Positions 1 through 5,681 are shown, counted from the stretch's first letter. The stretch: 8,437 nt of DNA from DAOLOF01 sp964463605 (GCA_964463605.1 CAYXBZ010000042.1:1-8437), one strand, 5' to 3'. Notes: a model not told the origin generated them from the letters alone. Numbers and translations are program-made.

Positions 1-260
1 GGTGGAACTGCCAAAAATAGCACTAAATTATTTCCTATTAGGGTTTTGATAATGGCGAGTAAATAAACCAGCAGTGGTGGATCAGCAATAAGAAAGTCTC
101 TGTACGGCACTAATCCATTTTTGACTGCTTGAGCCATGTAAAAGTAACCATTGCCATCTCCAAAATAAAACTCCAAATTAGAGAATTTGTAAATCAAATA
201 CTGAATGATTGACCCAAAGAGCACCGCTTTCTGGAGAAGTTCTTTTTTTTGCTTGATCAT
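1..260 (-). CDS. Partial membrane glycosyltransferase, ArnT/PMT (GT39/GT83-like), N-terminus
   Basis: The reading frame begins at ATG 260-258 and stays open to the window edge, giving about 86 residues of the N-terminus. After a basic, Lys-rich start comes a hydrophobic stretch, then a luminal-loop-like segment with GDGNGYFYMAQAV and VPYRDF.IADPPLLVYLLA. In PMT_2/ArnT-like polyprenyl-phosphate-sugar glycosyltransferases the first outside loop has an acidic residue (D/E) followed by Y..A, and then the pattern G..PYRDF...PP..Y, which matches well. Such enzymes are multi-membrane-span proteins of 450-600 residues that move a sugar from a lipid carrier to an envelope acceptor; the acceptor cannot be told here. 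A Shine-Dalgarno AGAGG lies 8 nt before the ATG (273-269), supporting this start. It is divergent from the gene at 326. Family call fairly sure; substrate unknown. Confidence 0.75.
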   Translation of the reverse strand, partial: MIKQKKELLQKAVLFGSIIQYLIYKFSNLEFYFGDGNGYFYMAQAVKNGLVPYRDFLIADPPLLVYLLAIIKTLIGNNLVLFLAVP

Positions 261-310
261 GTGTGTTGCCTCTAACTATTTAAAGCTATCAGCCAGCATT
301 ATTCAACCCG

Positions 311-319
311 TGATAAAAT
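311..319 (+). promoter_or_regulatory. Extended -10 promoter, predicted leaderless start for 326 gene
   Basis: TGATAAAAT matches an extended -10 (TGn plus TAAAAT, one mismatch to TATAAT). The hexamer (314-319) ends 6 nt before the ATG at 326, so the expected transcription start is the A of the ATG. No Shine-Dalgarno is present in the 15 nt upstream. No good -35 is seen, as is common for extended -10 promoters. Confidence 0.5.
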
Positions 320-325
320 TGTAGT

Positions 326-691
326 ATGAATCAAGAAAATATTGCTCGAATTATTGTTGCGGTTGGTTATACTTTAGCCAAAAAATATCCTCCTAGCTCA
401 ATTAAAATGACCGAGGGAGGGGCAGACGAACAGCAGTACTCATACTCTGGCTCCTTTGCTGAAGGAGGTTTTCAATTAAGAGAAAATCCAGGTGGAGAAT
501 ATCTTGAAGTAAAGCCCGTTAGCAACTCTGGTGAGTTCATAGTTCAGTGCTCAAATCAAGAAGTAGTAAAAATAAAGATCAGCGGTAGCTCCGGCAATGC
601 CCAAGACACATACAATAGTCGATCATATTATTCAATAAATTTCACCAGCAACAGCATTAGTTTGGATGGGATTTCTTTTAGAGTAAGTTAG
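326..691 (+). CDS. Small hypothetical protein, probably beta-rich
   Basis: This encodes 121 residues that I do not recognise. A short amphipathic or mildly hydrophobic N-terminal helix (about residues 5-19, IARIIVAVGYTLAKK) is followed by a region rich in Gly, Ser, Asn and aromatic residues, with alternating polar/hydrophobic patterns (for example EYLEVKPVS, VVKIKISGSSG, SYYSINFTS) that suggest a small beta-sheet domain. There is one Cys (about residue 76) and no clear signal peptide or transmembrane helix. The gene stands alone: it is divergent from the glycosyltransferase and 93 bp ahead of the response regulator, which has its own promoter. An extended -10 placed 6 nt before the ATG suggests a leaderless mRNA, and no better start lies nearby. 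It could be a solitary cytoplasmic protein; no function can be assigned. Confidence 0.65.
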   Translation: MNQENIARIIVAVGYTLAKKYPPSSIKMTEGGADEQQYSYSGSFAEGGFQLRENPGGEYLEVKPVSNSGEFIVQCSNQEVVKIKISGSSGNAQDTYNSRSYYSINFTSNSISLDGISFRVS

Positions 692-730
692 CTTTTGTTT
701 ATAAATCCTCAGCAGTTGCCAACTCACCTT

Positions 731-770
731 TCAGCTCGCTATATAATGGCGCTGACAGTATAAAATATTA
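731..770 (+). promoter_or_regulatory. Promoter/operator region of the response regulator, shared with 2632-2692
   Basis: Two blocks occur here and again before the thioredoxin-like gene. Block 1 is 731-750, TCAGCTCGCTAT then ATAATGGC. Block 2 is AGTATAAAATATTA at 757-770, identical over 14 nt to 2679-2692. Either TATAAT at 742-747 or TATAAA/TAAAAT at 759-766 could be the -10. The latter lies at almost the same distance from the start codon in both copies (14 and 15 nt after the block), which favours it. No convincing TTGACA is present. Confidence 0.5.
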
Positions 771-784
771 GCAGGTTATTTTGC

Positions 785-1483
785 ATGAAAAAGATACTTG
801 TTGTTGAGGACGATTCGAAAATTGCCAATCTTATTAAGCTTTACTGTGTCCAGTCGGGTTTTGATGTTGTATTGGCCAAGAGTGTTCAGTTAGCTGCCAA
901 TCAATTTTCAACTCATTTTCCGGATTTAATCATTCTAGACTTGATGTTGCCTGGATCTGATGGAGAAGACGGCATCAGTTTTCTAAAAGCAATTAGGAAA
1001 GAGAGCTCTGTGCCGGTGATCGTGGTTTCTTCTCGAGATGAGGAGGTGGATCGGGTGGTATGCCTTGAACTGGGTGCTGACGATTATGTCACTAAGCCAT
1101 TCAGCCCTAAAGAGCTGATTGCCAGAGTTAAAGCGGTGTTACGTCGCTCTTCATCGGCCAACTCATCAGAAAAAATGATTGAGGTGGGCGACCTTAAAAT
1201 TGATTTAGAAAAGGTAGAAGTGAGGCTGGCTGATGAGCCGGTTGCCTTAACTAAAAAAGAGTTTTTTTTACTGGTCGCTTTAGCGAAAAATCCAGGCAAA
1301 GTCTTTTCTAGAGAGCAGCTGATCGAGATGATCTATGATTATGATGAAATGGATGTTTACGATCGCACTATTGATGTTCACATTGCCAACTTGCGCAAAA
1401 AAATGGGCGATGATCATCAGTCGTTGATCCTGACAATCAAGGGGTTAGGCTATAAGTTATCGGGAAAGATGGATGAAAATTAA
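785..1483 (+). CDS. OmpR/PhoB-family response regulator
   Basis: The 232-residue protein has an N-terminal receiver domain (about 1-120) and a C-terminal winged-helix DNA-binding domain (about 134-228), the usual OmpR/PhoB layout and length. Receiver landmarks are E8/D9/D10 acidic pocket, phosphoacceptor D52 in LDLMLPG, S82 at the Thr/Ser switch position and K104 in YVTKPFSP. A slight oddity is a loop of LPGSDGEDGISF after D52, two or three residues longer than the common LPGxDG. The effector domain ends with the typical R.IDVHI..LR.K and IKGLGYKL motifs. It should be phosphorylated by the kinase encoded next, whose start codon overlaps its end by 11 nt, so the two are translationally coupled. 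The promoter shares two blocks with that of the gene at 2708, consistent with autoregulation and that gene being a target. Signal and regulon are inferred. Confidence 0.93.
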   Translation: MKKILVVEDDSKIANLIKLYCVQSGFDVVLAKSVQLAANQFSTHFPDLIILDLMLPGSDGEDGISFLKAIRKESSVPVIVVSSRDEEVDRVVCLELGADDYVTKPFSPKELIARVKAVLRRSSSANSSEKMIEVGDLKIDLEKVEVRLADEPVALTKKEFFLLVALAKNPGKVFSREQLIEMIYDYDEMDVYDRTIDVHIANLRKKMGDDHQSLILTIKGLGYKLSGKMDEN

Positions 1484-2570
1484 ACTGAATCTCCAGCGGA
1501 AGTTGAGCCTGCTGTTTTTGTTAAACATCATCATTATTCTATTGTTTGTTAGTTTTTTTACTAAGTTTGCGGTTGACTACCAATTTCGCCAATTTTGCGA
1601 AATGTCACATGATGAGATGCCACGCTGCTTGTATGGCCAAATTGGCCAGCAGTTTTTGGAGTCAATCAATCTTTCTTTACTTTTGGTGAGTTTTTTAGGC
1701 TTTGGTTTGGCGCTAGTCGTAAGCTATCTTTTTAGCCGCAGCTTTTTAAAGCCCCTGCGCAGCATCATTAAATCGGCACAGAAAGCTAGTTCTGGTAACT
1801 ACGAGACCAGAATCAAAACTAAAACTAATGATGAAACCGATTTATTGATTGAGGCCTTGAATGAGATGTATCAAAATCTCCAAGAAATTGAAACCTTGCG
1901 CAAAGAGTTGGTGGCAAACTTATCACATGAGTTATCTACACCCTTAACAAATATTTACGGCTATTTATCGGCTCTTTCTGATAAGGTTATTGATAGCGAT
2001 CAAGAAAGGGAGCAGGCCATTGAGCAAATCAAGGAGGAAACTGAGCGATTGATTGCATTAATTAAAGAGCTAAAGAAGTTGGCAGTGGTTGATAGCCAGA
2101 GCATCAACCTCGATCTAAAACCAACAAATGTTAATCAATTGATCAAGAATACAGTTTCTGCCTTTGAGACTCAGTTGGATGAGAAAAAAATTGTGATTAA
2201 GTATCGGTTGGCAAAAGATTTGCCATCGGTATCAATAGATCAACAAAAGATTAAGCAAGTTCTAATTAATTTAATTGATAATGCGATCAAGTTTTCTCCT
2301 AAAAAAAGTGAGCTTGAGTTATCTACCGCAGTTGATGGCTCGGCTGTGGTAATTGGGGTTGCTGATCGCGGGATTGGCATCAGCGAAAAGGACTTGCCTT
2401 TTATCTTTGAGAGATTTTTTCAGGCTGATCGATCGCGCAGCCAAAAAGATGGGATTGGCATTGGTTTGGCTATTGCTCAAAAAATAATTCAAGCTCATCG
2501 AGGCAAGATTGAGGTTGACTCAAAACTTGGTAAGGGCACAGTGTTTAGAGTGATTTTGCCCGTCAACTAA
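1473..2570 (+). CDS. Sensor histidine kinase with short Cys/Met/His extracytoplasmic loop
   Basis: The 365-residue protein has two membrane helices (about 11-33 and 66-88) bounding a sensor loop of only about 32 residues. HAMP linker follows (about 88-140), then the HisKA domain with phosphoacceptor H152 in NLSHELSTPL and the HATPase_c domain: N box with N266 and N270, G1 box D298-R-G-I-G, F box IFERFF (311-316), G2 box DGIGIGLAI (326-334). All catalytic motifs are intact. The loop contains C42-x-M44-x-H46-x2-M49-x2-C52, an unusual cluster that could form a disulfide or bind a soft metal. The start at 1473 lies inside the regulator gene (11-nt overlap). Its partner is the preceding response regulator. 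Downstream genes encode exported CxxC proteins, so I infer sensing of thiol redox state or of a thiophilic metal; the sequence does not prove either. Closest known architecture is the generic PhoR/ResE-like class. Confidence 0.93.
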   Translation: MKIKLNLQRKLSLLFLLNIIIILLFVSFFTKFAVDYQFRQFCEMSHDEMPRCLYGQIGQQFLESINLSLLLVSFLGFGLALVVSYLFSRSFLKPLRSIIKSAQKASSGNYETRIKTKTNDETDLLIEALNEMYQNLQEIETLRKELVANLSHELSTPLTNIYGYLSALSDKVIDSDQEREQAIEQIKEETERLIALIKELKKLAVVDSQSINLDLKPTNVNQLIKNTVSAFETQLDEKKIVIKYRLAKDLPSVSIDQQKIKQVLINLIDNAIKFSPKKSELELSTAVDGSAVVIGVADRGIGISEKDLPFIFERFFQADRSRSQKDGIGIGLAIAQKIIQAHRGKIEVDSKLGKGTVFRVILPVN

Positions 2571-2592
2571 AAAACCTGCAAAGACTTTGTTA

Positions 2593-2614
2593 TTAACAGT
2601 TTCTTAATATTGAG
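2593..2614 (+). repeat. TTAA direct repeat, 11-bp period, possible response-regulator site
   Basis: TTAACAGTTTC is followed directly by TTAATATTGAG. The spacing of TTAA to TTAA is 11 bp. OmpR/PhoB-family dimers bind tandem half-sites at this period (for example TTAACA-type boxes for Bacillus PhoP). It lies 18 bp before block 1 of the 2708 promoter. No matching copy is seen before the regulator gene itself, so this may be chance in AT-rich DNA. Confidence 0.3.
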
Positions 2615-2631
2615 TTCACTCTGCGGCAATA

Positions 2632-2692
2632 TCAGCTTGTTATGATGGCAGGTACGCAAGTTAATTTTTTGGTAGAAAAGTATAAAATATTA
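2632..2692 (+). promoter_or_regulatory. Promoter/operator region of the thioredoxin-like gene, shared blocks with 731-770
   Basis: Block 1 (2632-2649) is TCAGCTTGTTATGATGGC, close to 731-750 of the regulator promoter. Block 2 (2679-2692) is AGTATAAAATATTA, identical to 757-770. From the start of block 1 to the start of block 2 is 47 bp here and 26 bp there, a difference of 21 bp or two helical turns. Candidate -10 elements are TGTTATGAT (extended, 2638-2646) and TATAAA/TAAAAT inside block 2. Confidence 0.5.
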
Positions 2693-2707
2693 TAAGCGAG
2701 AGAAATA

Positions 2708-3253
2708 ATGCAAGAGAATCAAAAAAAAATAACAACCCTGGTAATTGTGGGAATCATAGTCGTATTAATGGGCGCGATAGTGATCAATAGTCAATCATCT
2801 TCTCAACAAACAACAGCTCCAACGGAATCAATTTCGGGGGCAACCAGTACCTCTATCGATCAAGTTGCTGAGGTTCCAGCTGCTGAAGACGGCATAATAA
2901 TTTATTATGGGGTTACTTGTCCTCACTGTAAGGATGTGGATGAATGGATTGAGCGAGAGCAGGCAGAACAGCTGCTTGGAATTGAGCAGAAAGAGGTTTA
3001 TGAGAATCGCGATAACGCCACCGAGCTTACTCAGGTTGCCATTAGCTGTGGCTTCGATACTCAGCGAGGTGTGGGGGTGCCATTTATGTACGCCAACGGA
3101 GACTGCTATATAGGAAAGATTGAGATCGTTGATTATCTAGAAGAGCAGTTAAGATCTGTTGAATCAGAATTACCGGAAGAAGAGAGCTTGGAGCTGGAAC
3201 AAGAACCAGAATCTAAAGAAGTGGAAACGGAGTTAGAGGTAATCAAAGAATAA
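2708..3253 (+). CDS. Membrane-anchored thioredoxin-like protein (CPHC)
   Basis: The 181-residue protein has an N-terminal membrane helix (about 9-26), a Ser/Thr/Gln-rich linker (27-57) and a compact thioredoxin/glutaredoxin-like domain (about 60-150). After the first strand IIIYYG comes active site C71-P-H-C74, the same CPHC as DsbA. V124-P125 is the likely cis-proline before the active site. Two more Cys, C114 and C133, could form a structural or resolving disulfide. The domain lacks the DsbA helical insertion, so it is closer to small glutaredoxin-like exported proteins. The C-terminal tail (151-181) holds 14 Glu in 31 residues, which is unusual. The N-in orientation puts the active site outside, where it may make, break or relay disulfides. 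It is followed 17 nt later by the CPVC membrane protein, a likely partner. Promoter blocks shared with the two-component regulator suggest control by that system. Confidence 0.82.
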   Translation: MQENQKKITTLVIVGIIVVLMGAIVINSQSSSQQTTAPTESISGATSTSIDQVAEVPAAEDGIIIYYGVTCPHCKDVDEWIEREQAEQLLGIEQKEVYENRDNATELTQVAISCGFDTQRGVGVPFMYANGDCYIGKIEIVDYLEEQLRSVESELPEEESLELEQEPESKEVETELEVIKE

Positions 3254-3270
3254 GATTTCTAAACAAACAA

Positions 3271-3786
3271 ATGAAAAAACAACGACTTTCTTTATTACTA
3301 CCGATTATTTTATTGTTGGCCTTGATTTTTGCCCCTCGCGCGCAAGCTGTTTGCCCAGTTTGCACCGTGGCGGTTGGTGCTGGTTTGGGCATTTCTCGCT
3401 GGTTGGGTATTGATGATGTCATCACCGGCTTGTGGATTGGTGGCTTAGCCACCTCAAGCGGCATGTGGTTTTCAGCTTGGGCAGACAAAAAAGGTGTCGA
3501 GTCAAAATTGCTCAAGTTTTTGGCTGGATTATCGTTTCATCTTCTACTAATTCCCACGTTATATCTACTTAACATCTCTGGCGATCCTCTCAACACTCTT
3601 TGGGGTATAGACAAGATCGTTCTAGGTTTAGTTATTGGAGCTGTAACGTTTTATCTAAGCGTGGTCACCGATCATAAAATTAAAGCCGCTAACAACGGAC
3701 AAGTTTTGGTTTACTACCAAAAGGTGATCTTGCCCATGTTGTATCTTTCAATCTTAAGTTACATTTTTTACTTAATAACCAATTAG
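3271..3786 (+). CDS. Polytopic membrane protein with exported CPVC motif
   Basis: The 171-residue protein begins with a signal-like helix (about 5-22) ending in an AQA cleavage-type motif (residues 24-26). C28-P-V-C31 follows at once. Further membrane helices are likely at about 48-70, 80-101, 113-133 and 152-170, separated by short loops. I recall similar CPVC-TVAVGAGLG-SRWLGIDD proteins as uncharacterised membrane proteins in CPR genomes; I know of no assigned function. If the first helix is cleaved, the CPVC pair becomes the extreme N-terminus of the mature protein on the outer face. The position 17 nt behind a CPHC thioredoxin-like gene, with no Shine-Dalgarno of its own, argues for co-transcription and for a DsbB/CcdA/VKOR-like role of passing electrons to or from the partner. 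The fold does not obviously match any of those families, so this is inference. The CxxC could also bind metal. Confidence 0.8.
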   Translation: MKKQRLSLLLPIILLLALIFAPRAQAVCPVCTVAVGAGLGISRWLGIDDVITGLWIGGLATSSGMWFSAWADKKGVESKLLKFLAGLSFHLLLIPTLYLLNISGDPLNTLWGIDKIVLGLVIGAVTFYLSVVTDHKIKAANNGQVLVYYQKVILPMLYLSILSYIFYLITN

Positions 3787-3801
3787 TCTAATTATATAAA
3801 T

Positions 3802-3806
3802 GGAGG
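3802..3806 (+). promoter_or_regulatory. Strong Shine-Dalgarno GGAGG for the gene at 3811
   Basis: GGAGG ends 4 nt before ATG 3811. It fixes the start and contrasts with the neighbouring genes, several of which have no visible Shine-Dalgarno. Confidence 0.8.
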
Positions 3807-3810
3807 CACT

Positions 3811-4401
3811 ATGGCCAAATCAAAAAAAACATCTAGTTTGTCAGCCGAAGAGCTGCAAAAATTTATGAACAAGGTAAAAAAGATGGAGGCGGGGCACAAG
3901 CTTGATCTGTCATCAGACGAAGACTTATCGATCGGCATCATGAACTTGATCTCAATGGAAGAACACTTCTTTTTTACTTATGCAAAAACTCAAGACAAGA
4001 CCTATCTTGACTTGCTTAATGAGGTCAGAGAGATGCGAAAATCTCTCTTAAAGAGAATCATCAAGGATTATGACGGCGAGGTCTGGTGCATCAGCAAGCA
4101 TTTATTAGCTGCCTCAATGAGAATGATGGAGGTTGGCACCAAGGCCTTAACCAAAGGCGATAAAAAAGATGCTGCTGACTTTTTTAACAAGTCCTTCAAG
4201 CTCTACAGTTTATTTTGGGGGTTGAACTTGGGAGCGGTTAAGGTCAAAGATGTGAAGCAAGAAGAAAAAGATGAGATTGAGTTGATTGATGACGGTGATG
4301 AAGATGATCAAGAAAAACCAGGTGAGATCAAAGGCAAAATGAGTATCTTTGATAAGATGGGCGAGTTTGTTAAAAAGGCAGTTGATTGCTGTAAAGAGTA
4401 G
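3811..4401 (+). CDS. Conserved-type CPR protein of unknown function, helical
   Basis: The 196-residue soluble protein is highly charged and mostly helical. I recall the core pattern (about 38-140: DLSI.IMNLIS.EEHFFFT, LLNEVREMRK.LL, EVWCISKHLLAASMRMMEVGTK, LYSLFWGLNL) from CPR genomes, always unnamed. The core may be a four-helix bundle. E50, E51, H52, C93 and H97 sit on two helices and could form a metal site, but this is only a suggestion. A low-complexity acidic stretch (about 150-172, many Asp/Glu) joins the core to an amphipathic C-terminal helix ending in C193-C194-K-E. No signal peptide or membrane helix is present. It lies 24 bp after the CPVC membrane gene on the same strand and probably shares its transcript, while having its own GGAGG. 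It converges on the gene ending at 4403. Function unknown. Confidence 0.8.
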   Translation: MAKSKKTSSLSAEELQKFMNKVKKMEAGHKLDLSSDEDLSIGIMNLISMEEHFFFTYAKTQDKTYLDLLNEVREMRKSLLKRIIKDYDGEVWCISKHLLAASMRMMEVGTKALTKGDKKDAADFFNKSFKLYSLFWGLNLGAVKVKDVKQEEKDEIELIDDGDEDDQEKPGEIKGKMSIFDKMGEFVKKAVDCCKE

Positions 4402-4402
4402 A

Positions 4403-4756
4403 TTATTCCTGTGAAGGAGAAGAGTTTTGAGCTTCCCAATCATCTACTACCTGCCGGCAGTAGAGGTAACGAGTATACTCAATTGCTTTTTCGTGGATGG
4501 CTTTATCTTTTGACTCCTCATCAACCTCGATTTTATCTCCTAGAATTTGCTGAATATGTTCAGTGGTTTCTTTTGCTCTTTCAGTTAAAACTTGAGTTTG
4601 TTCCACATTTTCTTTTTTAATGGGATTGAGACTCTCATAATCAATGTTCTGTAATGGAGTTCCCTCTAACCAGCCTTTTGCTCCAGCAAAGTTGAGAGCA
4701 TACAATAAAACGATGATCACTGCAGCGATGACTAGAAGGCGGCTAATAAGTTTCAT
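4403..4756 (-). CDS. Small membrane-anchored protein of unknown function
   Basis: The 117-residue protein has one N-terminal hydrophobic helix (about 5-25) after MKLISR, so it is a signal-anchor or signal peptide. The rest (about 30-117) is likely outside the membrane. The exported part is charged and helical, with ERAKETTEHIQQILGDKIEV, DEESKDK and AIEYTRYLYCRQVVDDWE, and one Cys near residue 99. I recall similar short proteins in CPR genomes without assigned function. The ATG at 4756 lies 6 nt after an extended -10 element, which supports both the start and a leaderless mRNA. It ends 1 nt from the end of the convergent gene at 3811-4401 and stands alone between that gene and the toxin-antitoxin-like operon. 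It could be a small envelope helper protein; no partner is evident. Confidence 0.72.
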   Translation of the reverse strand: MKLISRLLVIAAVIIVLLYALNFAGAKGWLEGTPLQNIDYESLNPIKKENVEQTQVLTERAKETTEHIQQILGDKIEVDEESKDKAIHEKAIEYTRYLYCRQVVDDWEAQNSSPSQE

Positions 4757-4762
4757 AAAACC

Positions 4763-4771
4763 AGTATAGCA
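4763..4771 (-). promoter_or_regulatory. Extended -10 promoter, predicted leaderless start for 4756 gene
   Basis: On the minus strand TGC-TATACT (extended -10, one mismatch to TATAAT) is followed by GGTTTT and then the ATG at 4756. The 6-nt gap puts the expected transcription start on the ATG. No Shine-Dalgarno is present. Confidence 0.55.
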
Positions 4772-4812
4772 AGAATTACTTTGTTGAGAATAGTTGAACC
4801 TAGGGGAGGTTT

Positions 4813-5448
4813 TTATAAGGCAAGCTTTTTTACATTCTCTATAATTGATTTTTCAACATCATCCCAACTCACCTCTTGAAGCATTCTGGGCATAGGTTCT
4901 TGTCTAGCATCTTCAAAATATACTAATGATTTGGCAATGTGAAGTTGATTGTAGCCAATATCTTGATATTTTTTAGCCATCATCTCAAATATTTTATCTA
5001 ATGAATAGATCTGAAGTAAAAAATAAAGATCAATAAAATCTTTTTTGCTTCCTCTCATGCTAATTGTTAGTAATTTGGTGCAGGCAATATCCTCGACTGA
5101 GCTTAAATGTATATCTTCCCAATTAGTTGTTGGCTTGATAAGTTGATACGGATACTCTAAAAATTGCAGTTTAACGTCATTAAGATAAGTGTTTAGAGTA
5201 TCGTTTGATAACTCAGTATGTTTTAACTTACCAAATTTTTGCAGTTCTTGTTGAACTTTTGGGGAGTCAAACTCTTTTTGACTAAAGAAATCTAGATCCT
5301 CTGATTGACGATGTCCCATCTGCAGAGATAATCCAGTTCCTCCTGAAAGATAAAAGTTATTTAAAAAATCTGGCTTTTTTTGCTGAAACTCGTTCAGCAA
5401 GGCGCGAGTTTTGCTTGGCAATGTTTTCAAGAAGATTTTATTTGTCAT
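4813..5448 (-). CDS. AbiEii/AbiGii-type nucleotidyltransferase (toxin-like)
   Basis: Read from ATG 5448, this gives 211 residues. N-terminal nucleotidyltransferase motif: LSGGTGLSLQMGHRQSEDLDFF, with G36-G37 and metal-binding D51 and D53. The second half has the family's EDIACTKLLTISMRGSKKDFIDLYFLL block (K, R, K-x-D and D-L-Y conserved). It is shorter than AbiEii of Lactococcus or Streptococcus (about 300 residues), as is usual for many COG2253/DUF1814 members. AbiEii-type toxins act with an antitoxin in type IV systems and transfer nucleotides to targets; related MenT toxins modify tRNA. Target here is unknown. The start overlaps the stop of the upstream small gene as ATGA (5448-5445), so this ATG is preferred over a TTG at 5466. 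The operon runs 5675 to 4813 and may be for phage defence, genome stabilisation or simply a housekeeping relic. Confidence 0.85.
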   Translation of the reverse strand: MTNKIFLKTLPSKTRALLNEFQQKKPDFLNNFYLSGGTGLSLQMGHRQSEDLDFFSQKEFDSPKVQQELQKFGKLKHTELSNDTLNTYLNDVKLQFLEYPYQLIKPTTNWEDIHLSSVEDIACTKLLTISMRGSKKDFIDLYFLLQIYSLDKIFEMMAKKYQDIGYNQLHIAKSLVYFEDARQEPMPRMLQEVSWDDVEKSIIENVKKLAL

Positions 5449-5675
5449 GATAGGTAGATCTTCCAAAAATTCTTAGATTTTGGTGACAATTTAATTTGAG
5501 GTAACGTTTTTAACAATTCTTTGGAAGAGGCTTTAGTCATTAACCAAGAAATTGATTCTCTATCACCTTTTTCTAGCAAGGTTTGAATGATGTACTGACG
5601 ATGATTTTCCCAGCTTAGCTGCTCAAGGTCATCGCCCCAAAAATATTTTTTTATCTGAGGACTTAAGTTGGTCAT
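5445..5675 (-). CDS. Small partner of the AbiEii-type gene, antitoxin-like (DUF6922-like)
   Basis: From ATG 5675 the product is 76 residues: MTNLSPQIKKYFWGDD..., then LSWENHRQYIIQTLLEKGDRES, and near the end LSPKSKNFW. I recall this pattern (LS..LKKYFWD.D...LD...H..FII.R.LE.GD, ending in R.LS....FW) in short proteins encoded just ahead of AbiEii-like nucleotidyltransferases, labelled DUF6922. It is not the winged-helix AbiEi antitoxin. It ends in TGA overlapping the ATG of the next gene, a classic toxin-antitoxin join. The frame could be read from ATG 5759, overlapping the permease by 8 nt, but the added 28 residues do not fit the family. A TATAAT lies 6 nt before ATG 5675, which supports the shorter form and a leaderless mRNA. 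Antitoxin function is inferred from context. Confidence 0.7.
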   Translation of the reverse strand: MTNLSPQIKKYFWGDDLEQLSWENHRQYIIQTLLEKGDRESISWLMTKASSKELLKTLPQIKLSPKSKNFWKIYLS

Positions 5676-5681
5676 AACGTC

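Noticed and set aside
287..303. TATCAGC...AGCATTATT before the 326 gene as a third copy of the shared promoter block
   Set aside because: Only TCAGC and scattered bases agree, and the AGTATAAAATATTA block is missing.
2571..2600. CAAAGACTTTG after the kinase gene as a terminator
   Set aside because: The symmetric halves leave almost no loop and no T run follows.
2642..2695. Tiny reading frame (17 codons plus stop) before the thioredoxin-like gene, and a similar 5-codon frame at 746-763 before the regulator
   Set aside because: Both begin within the shared ATGGC block, but no ribosome site is seen and likely transcription starts lie after these ATGs. Not supported as leader peptides.
4448..4463. 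Palindrome CTGCCGGCAG (4451-4460) with CTA/TAG flanks, possible hairpin
   Set aside because: It lies inside the coding part of the 4403-4756 gene, has no T tract and is explained by the codons for YCRQV.
4798..4815. Small stem AACCT-AGGGG-AGGTT followed by T residues, possible terminator on the plus strand
   Set aside because: Stem has only five pairs, and no plus-strand gene ends nearby; the minus-strand gene ending here would lack the T tract.
5449..5466. TTG start at 5466 for the AbiEii-type gene
   Set aside because: ATG 5448 gives the usual ATGA overlap and a normal N-terminus.
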